Of a DNA stretch of 64,000 nucleotides, positions 36,789 to 44,856 are shown one piece after another. The stretch is from positions 3,162,001 to 3,226,000 of the forward strand of contig NC_019745.1 of NCBI RefSeq assembly GCF_000317555.1, written 5' to 3'. Source of the stretch: Gloeocapsa sp. PCC 7428. Its GTDB lineage: Bacteria > Cyanobacteriota > Cyanobacteriia > Cyanobacteriales > Chroococcidiopsidaceae. The translations under genes were made by a program, and so were the position numbers. The number at the start of each line of letters is the position of its first letter. Positions within the stretch are counted from its first letter, which is position 1. A model generated the notes under the pieces. It ran no database searches. It worked only from the letters and a program-made list of their open reading frames with translations, and had not been told where the DNA came from.

Positions 36789-37784
36789 TTATGTACCTTC
36801 TGGTAAGTATTTAAACAAGTCATCCAATACTTTATTCGCTCCTAATATGCCTGCTGCACTCCAAACTTCTTGATTGACAACATAGGCTCGATTATTTTTG
36901 ATAGCTTTTAAGTTTCTAAATATTGGATGTTGAAAATAGAAGCTTGATGGTCTTTCAGCAATATTTATGATAAATAGGATATCAGCATCATACTCACGAA
37001 TCGTTTCAATGCTGAGTGGTGGTTTCATCAAATTTCTATCACTAGACAGAAACTTGTAGCGCAACCCAATATCATTAAAAATACTAGGAATTAAAGAATT
37101 CATTTGATTGTTAATTGTATAAATGACATCCTCACCATAAAAAATTACAGCGATCTCTAACTGCTGCAACTGCCTCCCTAATTTTTCCCTCAACTGATTA
37201 ATTCGTTCTTCATATTCTTTTAGAATTTCCTCTGATCTTGATTCTTGATTAAGTAATTTAGCAATATAGCGAAGGTTTTGTTTAAAGAAAGCTTGGTCTG
37301 TGGATATAAGATCCGAAAATGGAGAAGGCACTGAAACAGTGGGTGCGATCGCTGATAATGATTCATATAGATGAGCGTCGAGGGATAATAAGATCAAGTC
37401 AGGTTTGAGCAGTAGAATTTTTTCAAAGGAAGGTTGATAGACATTCCCAACATACTCAGCACCTGCAACTGCATCAAGCGATGCACCAAAGAGACTTTGC
37501 TTTCCTTTGTTTAGAATATCGTAGCTAGTATATCCAACGGGCTTGATACCGAGAGCGATGAGGGCATCAAGATTGTTTTCAGGAGATAATGTAACAATAC
37601 GCTGTGGTTTCAGTGGAACGCAAGTTTCGCCAAAGTCGTGCTGGATGATTCGGCACTCAGCAGAAGGCTTCAAGGAGATATCAGGTCTTTGGGTAAAAGT
37701 TTGGTGACAAGCTGTAATTAAGAGTAAGGCAAAAGTCATTAGTAAGAACAGCTTAACTAGACGACATGACTGTTTTTTCATCAT
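36789..37784 (-). CDS. Iron-siderophore ABC transporter substrate-binding lipoprotein
   Basis: 331 aa. The signal peptide ends in a lipobox (LLLITAC, Cys about residue 26), so it is a periplasmic lipoprotein. The body is a FecB/FhuD-type (Peripla_BP_2) binding protein: PQRIVTLSPENNLDALIALGIKPVGYT, LKPDLILL, TVSVPSPF. It hands a ferric siderophore to an inner-membrane ABC permease, which is not encoded in the window. Third gene of the minus-strand block regulator - TonB receptor - lipoprotein (139-bp gap to the receptor gene). Confidence 0.92.
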   Translation of the reverse strand: MMKKQSCRLVKLFLLMTFALLLITACHQTFTQRPDISLKPSAECRIIQHDFGETCVPLKPQRIVTLSPENNLDALIALGIKPVGYTSYDILNKGKQSLFGASLDAVAGAEYVGNVYQPSFEKILLLKPDLILLSLDAHLYESLSAIAPTVSVPSPFSDLISTDQAFFKQNLRYIAKLLNQESRSEEILKEYEERINQLREKLGRQLQQLEIAVIFYGEDVIYTINNQMNSLIPSIFNDIGLRYKFLSSDRNLMKPPLSIETIREYDADILFIINIAERPSSFYFQHPIFRNLKAIKNNRAYVVNQEVWSAAGILGANKVLDDLFKYLPEGT

Positions 37785-37923
37785 TTTGACTATGCTAAAG
37801 CCCTAACTGGGAACTGGAATCAATAGAAAACCTCTAGCTTGGTAAAAGTCAATGAAACTCTGGCAAATACTTAAATTGTTTACACCAAGTTGTACTTACA
37901 GATCTGCACCAAGCTAGAATAAA

Positions 37924-40485
37924 TTAAAATTCCCAGGAAAGAGTTCCCTGCACAGTAAATGGGTCTCCTAAATAAACATTGTTCCTACCATTAGCTGAGG
38001 CAAAATACTCAACATCAAATAAATTTTTGAGGTTTAGAGCGGCTCGGAAGTTATTTCGTGTATAAAATATTGCGGCATCTGTGCGAACGTAGCTGGGTAA
38101 TTGAAAGGAGTTATCTAGATCGCCTTGCCGTTCTCCAGCATAAAAGACACCTAGACCAAAGCCCAGCCCTTGCAGGCTTCCAGACTGTAGTTCGTAGGTA
38201 GTCCATAAATTGAAAGAAGTCCTCGGCGTATTATTCAATTGATTGCCAACAGGTAGAGTGTTATCTTCAGTAATTTCTGCATCAATTAGTGCGAAGCCTG
38301 CAAAAATGTTCCATCCAGGTAAAATTTCGCCGGATAAATCTAGCTCAACGCCTTGGCTGCGCTGCTCACCCGTCTGAATAGAAAGTAAAGGATTGTTTGG
38401 ATCGGTGGTTACAACATTAGTACGAGTTAAATTGAACAACGCAAGTGTTGCTGAAAGTCTGTCGGTGATATCTGCTTTTACACCAATCTCGTACTGTGTG
38501 CCTCGCTCTGGTTTGAATTGACTACTGATATCAACTGCTCTGCCTTGTGCTGGAGAGAATGAGCGGCTATAACTTGCATAGAGTGCAATGGGTTCAATGG
38601 GTTGGTAAACAATTCCAATCCGTGGACTAAAAGCCTGTTCTTGCTGAGACGCACGTTGGAAAAAGGGAACAAAAGCAGCTTCTTGCTCTACAATATCAAA
38701 GCGTCCACCGAGAAGCACTTTCAGATTTTCTGCCAGAGTCATTTGGTCTTGCAGGTACAACCCTAGCCCCTGGGTTAGGAATCTTGCATCTTGATCAGGT
38801 ATTGGATCTGACAAATCCGCTAAAGTAATTGCTCCGTAGACAGGATTAAAAACGTCGATTGCAGGCAGGATTCCTTCGATGCCATCAGTATAACGAAGGT
38901 CTTCTCTATAAAGGTTAAACCCTGCTACTAGTTGATGTTGAATACTGCCAGTTGAAAACTCTCCAGCTACATAGTTGTCTAGTTGATAGCTTTCAAGAAA
39001 ATTGTCAGACTGGATATAGAGCCTGGGCTGTTCTCGTTTATTGTCTAAAAAACTTAGAGGGACATTTACCCTAACATTTTCTTTCCAAAACACGGTTTGG
39101 AGGCTACTACGAACTTGCCAGTTTTCGCTAAACCGATATTCAAGATCGTAGCCAATCCGGTACAGGTCGGTATCATCATCATTTTCTAATGAAGGCTCAC
39201 CTCTATAGCGGTTTCTAGGAATTTCACCGTTGGGGTTTGGGAGTACACTTCCTTCTGCTGGAAGACCATAATCTGTTTTTGTTCCAGTAATTCTTTGGTA
39301 TTCAGCATCGAACGTTAGTCTTGTTTGCTCACCAATTTGCCAGGTTAAACTAGGTGCCACAAGGTAAGTTTGTCGCTCGAAAAAGTCAATAAAGCTTCCG
39401 GTGGTATTCGCACTGGCATTCAAACGGTACAAAACGGTTATGTTATCATCTGTGCTTTCATCGAGCGGTCCAGATAAATCAATTGAACCCCGATAGGTAT
39501 TGAAACTACCGACGGTAGCCTCAATTGAATAAAATGGTTCTCGTAGAGGTTTTTTGGTGATGATATTAGCTGCTCCTCCTAGGGTTCCTAAACCAAAGAG
39601 AACGGAAGCTGGTCCTTTGAGGACTTCAACACGCTCAATATTATCGGAGACGGTGTAGCTGTAGTCAGCCCCCAAGGTATCTGGAGATCCGTTTCTCAGG
39701 ACTTCAAGTTCAAATCCCCGACTGTTAAAAAAATTGGAAACTGAACGAGGCGATCTAAATGACCCTGTTATGCCTGGTACATTTTCTAAAATTTCTCCTA
39801 GACGGTTGGCATTTTGATCTCTAATTACTTCCTGTGGCACAACTTGAATCGATTGGGGAATATCGCGCAGTGGGGTATCGGTTCTGGTTCCTACACTAGC
39901 ACTTGACGGGTTATAGCCCTCATCTTGCTCCCCTGTCACTACTATTTGAATTTCATCTTCCTCTACCGATATATTTTCTGTATCCGGTGATACACTTAAC
40001 ACCAATCCCTGCACATCAGGTTGTACCTCAGCCACAGGTGGCGCATCGGTTCCTGTAATCGCTACCTGTACTCGCTCACCAGGCATTGTCACCGTTACTA
40101 GCGCAATTCCCGCCGTTGGTTCAGCCGCAGAAAATTCTTCTAGCAGCACTGCATTGGAAATATCTACAATCAAAGTATTGCCCGTTACTGTTGTCGTTGG
40201 TGTTGCCAGTTCGCCAGTGGTTTGTAGCACCACTTCTAACCCTGTTTCCGTCTGGTACACTCGAACTGCGGTAATCTCAACAAGCGATCGCACAATTTGG
40301 GCTTGCCATTCGGCAATTGTCCTTGCAGGCTGCTTGATTTCGGTACGCGATGCCTCAACATCTACAACCCGTTCCGTCTGTGCCGCAGCAGGCGACATTA
40401 ATCCTACAGCAACCAGCCACAAACCCACGCCCCACGACAGTCGAAACACAATTGATCGCACCTTCACCACACTCCAGTTCTGCAA
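37924..40485 (-). CDS. TonB-dependent siderophore receptor with N-terminal AMIN domain
   Basis: 853 aa outer-membrane receptor. Signal peptide (cleavage after PAAAQ), AMIN domain about residues 70-175 (AVRVYQTETGLEVVLQTTGE), TonB-box-like EIQIVVTGEQ about 185-195, plug about 205-310 (TPLRDIPQSIQVVPQEVIRDQ, VEVLKGPASVLFGLGTLGGAANIITKKPL split across the plug), then a 22-strand barrel ending in an aromatic terminus (SWEF). The AMIN fusion is typical of cyanobacterial siderophore receptors and probably contacts peptidoglycan. Regulated, by inference, by the PchR-like gene 61 bp upstream. Confidence 0.94.
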   Translation of the reverse strand: MQNWSVVKVRSIVFRLSWGVGLWLVAVGLMSPAAAQTERVVDVEASRTEIKQPARTIAEWQAQIVRSLVEITAVRVYQTETGLEVVLQTTGELATPTTTVTGNTLIVDISNAVLLEEFSAAEPTAGIALVTVTMPGERVQVAITGTDAPPVAEVQPDVQGLVLSVSPDTENISVEEDEIQIVVTGEQDEGYNPSSASVGTRTDTPLRDIPQSIQVVPQEVIRDQNANRLGEILENVPGITGSFRSPRSVSNFFNSRGFELEVLRNGSPDTLGADYSYTVSDNIERVEVLKGPASVLFGLGTLGGAANIITKKPLREPFYSIEATVGSFNTYRGSIDLSGPLDESTDDNITVLYRLNASANTTGSFIDFFERQTYLVAPSLTWQIGEQTRLTFDAEYQRITGTKTDYGLPAEGSVLPNPNGEIPRNRYRGEPSLENDDDTDLYRIGYDLEYRFSENWQVRSSLQTVFWKENVRVNVPLSFLDNKREQPRLYIQSDNFLESYQLDNYVAGEFSTGSIQHQLVAGFNLYREDLRYTDGIEGILPAIDVFNPVYGAITLADLSDPIPDQDARFLTQGLGLYLQDQMTLAENLKVLLGGRFDIVEQEAAFVPFFQRASQQEQAFSPRIGIVYQPIEPIALYASYSRSFSPAQGRAVDISSQFKPERGTQYEIGVKADITDRLSATLALFNLTRTNVVTTDPNNPLLSIQTGEQRSQGVELDLSGEILPGWNIFAGFALIDAEITEDNTLPVGNQLNNTPRTSFNLWTTYELQSGSLQGLGFGLGVFYAGERQGDLDNSFQLPSYVRTDAAIFYTRNNFRAALNLKNLFDVEYFASANGRNNVYLGDPFTVQGTLSWEF

Positions 40486-40546
40486 TCATCTATTGCAAAT
40501 ATTTCTTATTCCGTACTGAAGTGTAAAAAAACTAAAGCGATCGCGT

Positions 40547-41530
40547 CTATCCCAAAACTGCCTTTTTACCCGCCAAACATTCACGCGGACTCAAACCAAA
40601 CTGTCGCTTAAACACAGCCGCAAAATGCCCTAAATGCTCGTAGCCTACCATATTGGCAACTTCCGCCACGGTATAATCACCAGCGCGTAACAGATGTTCT
40701 GCGTGTTCCATCCGTCGCCGCATCAAGTAGCCTAGTACCGAAGTTTTGAATAACGCCTGAAAACCGCGATGCAATGTGCGTTCGCTTACGCCCACCTGCT
40801 GCGCCAGTTGCGGAATCAACGGCGGATTTTCAAATTCAGCCGTCAAGATCGCTTTCGCTTGATGCAAACAGTCGATTGTGGCAGATTTGAGCGCAGGAAA
40901 AACCACAGATAAACCGCGATCGCCCAAAACATCCTCTAGCAGCAACGACAGCAATTCCAGCACTTTTGCTTGCAGATACAACCGCTGCATTTCACCTGTA
41001 AACGGTGAATGAACAATTTGCCACGCAATCTTTTGTATGGCTAAAGTCACTGTTGGCAAAAATGACGGTTTCCACTCATTTGTGCGAATCATCAGGTCCA
41101 AAATTGCCGCCTGTCTGGGATCGCCAACAAACAAATCTGCTAGCAATTCGGGTTCTATATGCACGTCTACAAGCAGAAATGGCTGCGATCGCTTTGACCA
41201 CCCCACACTCGCAGGTGCAATCCCACTACCAGATAGATAACAGCGTCTACCACCGAAAAGGGCATACTCCGAATTGTAAGTAGCCCCAGTCAAAAAGAGC
41301 ATAAATTGCACTTCATGCTCATGCACCGATTCTTTGCAGATCACATCATCACGATACCGATAATGGGAGATTTCTAAATCTATTCCCGAAGATAGTTGTA
41401 TTTCCCGAAAAAAACCTTGCCCTAGTTTTTCCGAAAATTTGTAGCGCGTCTCAAATGCATCCAAGTTGCCCGTAGCAGGGTAGTAATCAAGTAGTTCATG
41501 CCACTGTTCTATCGAAAAAACGAGAGTCAT
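40547..41530 (-). CDS. AraC-family regulator, PchR-like
   Basis: 327 aa. The N-terminal ~200 residues are a ligand-binding region of the type seen in siderophore regulators (HEHEVQFMLFLTGATYNSEY). The C-terminal ~100 residues hold two helix-turn-helix motifs (IPQLAQQVGVSERTLHRGF; VAEVANMVGYEHLGHFAAVF) and the signature FKRQFGLSPRECL. PchR-type regulators activate receptor genes when the ferric siderophore is sensed. Its position before the receptor and lipoprotein supports that role. Confidence 0.93.
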   Translation of the reverse strand: MTLVFSIEQWHELLDYYPATGNLDAFETRYKFSEKLGQGFFREIQLSSGIDLEISHYRYRDDVICKESVHEHEVQFMLFLTGATYNSEYALFGGRRCYLSGSGIAPASVGWSKRSQPFLLVDVHIEPELLADLFVGDPRQAAILDLMIRTNEWKPSFLPTVTLAIQKIAWQIVHSPFTGEMQRLYLQAKVLELLSLLLEDVLGDRGLSVVFPALKSATIDCLHQAKAILTAEFENPPLIPQLAQQVGVSERTLHRGFQALFKTSVLGYLMRRRMEHAEHLLRAGDYTVAEVANMVGYEHLGHFAAVFKRQFGLSPRECLAGKKAVLG

Positions 41531-41569
41531 CGGTAGGTGATTAGCAACAGTGCTAGCTAATAGTAGAAA

Positions 41570-41604
41570 TTAGCAATAATTTAACACTAATTCGCCATTG
41601 CTAA
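41570..41604. promoter_or_regulatory. Inverted repeat upstream of the PchR-like gene
   Basis: TTAGCAAT (41570-41577) and ATTGCTAA (41597-41604), a perfect 8-bp inverted pair with a 19-bp spacer. Another TTAGCAA lies at 41541-41547, all within 75 bp upstream of the AraC start. Possible operator or autoregulatory site; binding is inferred only. Confidence 0.45.
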
Positions 41605-41650
41605 ATGGGAGTATGATGTGCCCCTAGCCTCGTGAACAAAAGTTTTATCC

Positions 41651-41975
41651 TTATCTTCTCCCCCAATTTTGGGCTACAGTGTACACATAAATCTGACCGG
41701 CTTCGATTCGAGGCTTTTCAGCCCCCTAAATCCCCCACATGTGGGGACTTTGAGCATCTCGGTTCCCCAGAATTGGAGGCTAGGAGGCAGTTTGCTAGAG
41801 ACTTGACTGAATTAAGATCACTTGTGTATGTACCGTAGCCAATTTTAGGTGCGAGTGAGAAGGGGGTAGAGAGAACTGAATTTTTTCAAAGTCCCCCACG
41901 TGTGGGGAGCCACTGCGTTGCGGAGGTGTCCTCCGTTGTAGCAAGTGGCGTGGATTTAGGGGGCTACCAGAGATG
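41651..41975. repeat. Mosaic of inverted C/G-rich repeats
   Basis: Spacer 41605-42021 has no gene. It holds repeat X (41720-41753: AGCCCCCTAAATCC, then CCCCACATGTGGGG palindrome, GACTTTGA), a reverse-oriented copy Y (41886-41964), and a TCCCCCAATTTTGGG fragment (about 41659-41673). Copy Y is split by the 44-bp palindromic element at 41908-41951. The C5TAAATC5 pattern matches repeats common in Nostoc-type genomes (from memory). Confidence 0.7.
41908..41951 (+). repeat. 44-bp palindromic repeat (AGCCASTG...CAAGTGGCGT family), copy 2, nested
   Basis: AGCCACTGCGTTGC, GGAGG-TGT-CCTCC hairpin, GCAAGTGGCGT. Homologous to 28125-28169. It interrupts repeat Y between GGGG (41904-41907) and GGATTTAGGGGGCT (41952-41965), so it inserted after Y was in place. 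Confidence 0.72.
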
Positions 41976-42051
41976 AAATTGCTTAACGATTCATACATTG
42001 CAGCAATGCCTCTAAGCTAAAATGAGGCTACCTCCGCAAACCTCACCAGCT

Positions 42052-42639
42052 ATGAGCTATACCTCACCCAAACTGCTAACTTTTGAGGAATTTATAGCCT
42101 CATACGGGGATAACCCGTGCTATGAACTCATTGATGGAGAACTACGTGACGTGGAACCTACAGGTCCTCATGAAGAAGTTGCAGGAAGCATTGCTGGTAG
42201 AATTTATGCGGAAATTCTGCGTTCTAATTTAAACTGGTTAATTCCCAAAACGTGTTTAATTAAGCCACCTGCTGCTTCAGCAACAGCGGCGCTACGTCCA
42301 GATATCATAGTTTTAGATCGAGCAAAGCTTAATACCGAACCACTGTGGCAAAAAGAACCGATTATTTGTAACGGTAGTACAATTAAACTTGTTGCTGACG
42401 TTGTTAGTAGTAATTGGCAAGATGACTACGCACGAAAAGTAGAGGAATATGCTTTTCTTGACATTCCAGAGTATTGGATTGTAGACTTTCGCGGTCTAGG
42501 TGGCTTACAATTCATCGGCAAGCCCAAACAACCAACTTTAACTGTTTGTCAACTCATTGATGGTGCATACCAGCAGACACAATATCGCTTAAAAGTGCGA
42601 TCGCCTCTAATTTCTTTCCTGACTTGCAATTTACACTAG
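42052..42639 (+). CDS. Uma2-family (DUF820) endonuclease-like protein
   Basis: 195 aa, intact. PD-(D/E)XK-like core: YELIDGELRDVEPTGPHE, LRPDIIVLDR (Asp), KLVADVVSSNWQDDY (E/D position altered to D), RKVEEYAFLDIPEYWIVDF. Such genes are highly amplified in cyanobacteria and their function is unproven. The ATG at 42052 (MSYTSPKLLTFEEF) fits the family start; an ATG at 42022 would add ten residues. Confidence 0.88.
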   Translation: MSYTSPKLLTFEEFIASYGDNPCYELIDGELRDVEPTGPHEEVAGSIAGRIYAEILRSNLNWLIPKTCLIKPPAASATAALRPDIIVLDRAKLNTEPLWQKEPIICNGSTIKLVADVVSSNWQDDYARKVEEYAFLDIPEYWIVDFRGLGGLQFIGKPKQPTLTVCQLIDGAYQQTQYRLKVRSPLISFLTCNLH

Positions 42640-42708
42640 AAGCGAGCGTACCGCAATAAAGGAACTAGTATTGATTTAAAGCGATCGCTCAAGCACTTTC
42701 TTCATAAC

Positions 42709-42972
42709 TCACTTATCCTGACTAGCAAGCTTCCACGATCGCCCTTGGCAATACACATACCCATCTTTAATACAAACACCAGCAAGTTTTTGCATTAACA
42801 TCAAAGCTTCTTGCCGTTCTTCATCAGTTAAATAATCATCACCATGCATTCCACTAGGACAAGACCTAGGATCGCCGCCTGCATCCAAATAGCGCTGCCG
42901 ACCTAATGCTACAATTTCAGCTAGTCTTGCGTCTTGTTGCTGTTCAGTTTGTTTCATCATTCCGATATCCAT
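42709..42972 (-). CDS. Small conserved hypothetical, downstream partner of an overlapping pair
   Basis: 87 aa, Gln/Glu-rich helix at the N-terminus (KQTEQQQDARLAEIVALGRQRYLDAGG) then DDYLTDEERQEALMLMQKL and a Cys-containing C-terminus (CIKDGYVYCQGRSWKL). Family not known to me. The start ATG (42972) overlaps the upstream gene by 16 nt; an ATG at 42960 would give an ATGA-type overlap. The organisation resembles a toxin-antitoxin bicistron, but neither protein has a recognisable toxin fold. Confidence 0.6.
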   Translation of the reverse strand: MDIGMMKQTEQQQDARLAEIVALGRQRYLDAGGDPRSCPSGMHGDDYLTDEERQEALMLMQKLAGVCIKDGYVYCQGRSWKLASQDK

Positions 42973-43160
42973 TCACCAGGGACAATATCGCCGTTTGGCA
43001 GCAAATAAGCTCTTGGTAAGACAGAGCTAGCAGTTATGATTAACCAAATACCTGTATTTTCATCATAAAGTCTAAATTGAAGCAAATCTAAAGTTTCCAA
43101 AGCATTCAAGATTAAGTATTGTGCGTCTGTAGGTTCCACTATCAATAAATCAACTTCCAC
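42957..43160 (-). CDS. Small conserved hypothetical, upstream partner of the pair
   Basis: 67 aa, acidic, beta-rich looking (VDLLIVEPTDAQYLILNALE, WLIITASSVLPRAYLLPNGDIVPGEW). No family recognised. Divergent from the permease gene at 43254, and overlapping the next small gene. The short size and tight coupling support co-expression. Confidence 0.55.
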   Translation of the reverse strand: MEVDLLIVEPTDAQYLILNALETLDLLQFRLYDENTGIWLIITASSVLPRAYLLPNGDIVPGEWISE

Positions 43161-43253
43161 TTCCCTATGTGCGATTTTACACTAGGCAATACAGCTAACT
43201 GTGCAACTGCCACAATTGAAAATGAACCACAAACACTATAAAAAACTTGATTC

Positions 43254-44039
43254 GTGATAAAACGTTATTTTGATGTATTACAGCTATTATGGGGTGCGGC
43301 GATCGCCGCTGAATTAGAGTATCGAATTAACTTCATCTTGGCGACGCTCACAAGCCTTGGTAATCTTGCGGGCAGTTTGTTTAGTCTATTTCTTTTCTAC
43401 CGAACTGGTTACACATTTCAAGGATGGGTGTGGGAAGAAGCGCTAATTGTCCTTGCGATCTTTACGATATTACAGGGATTTTCTAGTACCTTCTTAGCAC
43501 CTAACCTCAACAGCATCGTTAACCACGTACAACAAGGCACACTAGACTTTATCTTACTCAAACCAATCAGTAGTCAGTTTTGGCTTTCTAGCCATACACT
43601 TTCACCTTGGGGATTACCAGATATCATCTTTGGCGGTATTCTCATCAGTTACGCAGGCGGAAGATTGAGTTTAACACCACAAGACTACTTACTCAGTGCC
43701 ATTCCTTTGCTATTTGGACTTGCTAGCCTCTACAGCCTGTGGTTTATGCTGGGCGCGACAAGTATTTGGTTTGTCAAAATCTACAACGTTACAGAAGTTC
43801 TCAGAGGCTTGCTAGAAGCGGGAAGATTCCCCATTGTCGCGTATCCTGTTGCTTACCGCTTTTTCTTTACATTCGTTGTTCCCGTCACGTTTTTAACAAC
43901 AGTTCCCGCCGAAACGATGTTAGGGCGCGTTGAGTTAGGCTGGGTTATCGGTGCAGGTGTACTCGCGTTAGCTTTGTTATATATTGCTAGAATTTTCTGG
44001 AATTTTGCGCTGCGTTTTTACACCAGTGCTTCTAGCTAA
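43254..44039 (+). CDS. ABC-2 family permease (second, detached)
   Basis: 261 aa, six predicted transmembrane helices (near residues 25-50, 62-82, 115-135, 140-170, 185-210, 225-248). Motifs such as YRINFILATLTSLGNLAGSLFSLFLFYRTG, QQGTLDFILLKPISSQF and LRGLLEAGRFPIVAYP (each within PF06182 ABC2_membrane_6) mark it as the second permease type of three-gene exporters. The first permease and ATPase are at 32933-34701. The GNAT pseudogene begins 9 bp downstream. Confidence 0.9.
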   Translation: MIKRYFDVLQLLWGAAIAAELEYRINFILATLTSLGNLAGSLFSLFLFYRTGYTFQGWVWEEALIVLAIFTILQGFSSTFLAPNLNSIVNHVQQGTLDFILLKPISSQFWLSSHTLSPWGLPDIIFGGILISYAGGRLSLTPQDYLLSAIPLLFGLASLYSLWFMLGATSIWFVKIYNVTEVLRGLLEAGRFPIVAYPVAYRFFFTFVVPVTFLTTVPAETMLGRVELGWVIGAGVLALALLYIARIFWNFALRFYTSASS

Positions 44040-44048
44040 ATAAATCAT

Positions 44049-44544
44049 ATGCAAATTCGTCCTGCTGAAGTTACTGATATCTCCGCAGTTCTACCCATGG
44101 TTGCATCAATCTGCGCTTTGCACGAAACTTGGGACAGTGCGAAATATAGCTTCTTACCCAACCCGCAACAGCGTTATAAACAATGGTTAATCGCGCAGGC
44201 TAAAAATGACAAAAGCGTTTTTTTAGTCGCTGAAGATCCCCAAACAAAGCAATTAGGAGCGTTTTTAATTGGTATTGTAGAGCGAGAAATCCCGATTTAT
44301 CGACTACGCGAATTTGGCTTCATTCACGATTTATGGGTAGAACCACAGTATCGCCATGCTGGAGTTGCAAAGCAAATGGTGATGTTGGCAATTCAGCATT
44401 TTCAACGCATCGGAAACAAGGGTTTGGCATTGCCAAACCCTTAGTCGTTTGGATACTGCGGCAGTTAACAAAGCAGGGCGGCGGTTATTTAGCGCGTGCG
44501 GTTTTCGAGTAAGCACCGTGGAGATGTTAATCGAGTTGAGATGA
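44049..44544 (+). pseudogene. GNAT N-acetyltransferase gene split by a palindromic repeat
   Basis: The first part (44049-44417) encodes a GNAT core: MQIRPAEVTDISAVLPMV, FLVAEDPQTKQLGAFLIG, FIHDLWVEPQYRHAGVAKQMV (acetyl-CoA loop). A hairpin repeat at 44418-44442 ends the frame at TAG 44442-44444. In the +1 frame, 44446-44544 resumes with the missing C-terminus RLDTAAVNKAGRRLFSACGF and terminates at TGA 44542-44544. The shift of one base fits an insertion of about 22 bp. The truncated protein lacks the last beta strands. Probably nonfunctional. Confidence 0.9.
44418..44442. repeat. 25-bp hairpin repeat inside the GNAT gene
   Basis: Perfect 12-bp arms AAGGGTTTGGCA / TGCCAAACCCTT with a single central T. 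Same family as 44732-44755. Confidence 0.88.
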
Positions 44545-44730
44545 TGACGCAGGAGATTGGTCGTACCGACGTGATGACGCAGGAGATTGGTCGTACCGAC
44601 GTGATGACGCAGGAGATTGGTCGTACCGACGTGATGACGCAGGAGATTGGTCGTACCGACGTGATGACACAGGAGATTGGTAGTATCGACGTGATGACGC
44701 AGGAGATTGGTCGTACCGACGTGATGACGC
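44541..44730 (+). repeat. 30-bp minisatellite, six units plus a partial seventh
   Basis: Six 30-bp units from 44541, each reading (R)TGATGACGC AGGAGATTGG TCGTACCGAC. The fifth (44661-44690) differs at three bases, the first at one. It starts at the last codon and stop of the broken GNAT gene and runs into a hairpin. It is open on both strands (10-residue repeat VMTQEIGRTD on +), but I regard that as a by-product of a 30-bp period. No spacers, so it is not CRISPR. Confidence 0.9.
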
Positions 44731-44731
44731 A

Positions 44732-44755
44732 GGGGCTTGGCACTGCCAAGCCCTT
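44732..44755. repeat. Hairpin repeat closing the minisatellite
   Basis: GGGCTTGGCA-C-TGCCAAGCCC (44733-44753), a perfect 10-bp stem, flanked by AG and TTA as in the copy within the GNAT gene. The two copies bracket the GNAT tail and minisatellite. Confidence 0.85.
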
Positions 44756-44856
44756 ACAGTGATGTATCAAGGATTTACCGCCAGATAGAGGTATTCAAGT
44801 TGGAGTTTTGATCATCTAAGGAAAGTATCATCACCCATTATGTTAGGAGATTACCA

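Noticed and set aside
41632-41838. 68-codon ORF in the AraC-Uma2 spacer
   Set aside because: It runs through inverted C/G-rich repeats, so the open frame is a repeat artefact.
44541-44730. Possible CRISPR array
   Set aside because: Units are directly adjacent with no unique spacers, and there are no cas genes.
44496-44762. 88-codon ORF (+) with a ten-residue repeat, VMTQEIGRTD
   Set aside because: It is the translation of the 30-bp minisatellite and begins inside the GNAT tail; the antisense strand (44489-44770) is also open because the period is a multiple of three.
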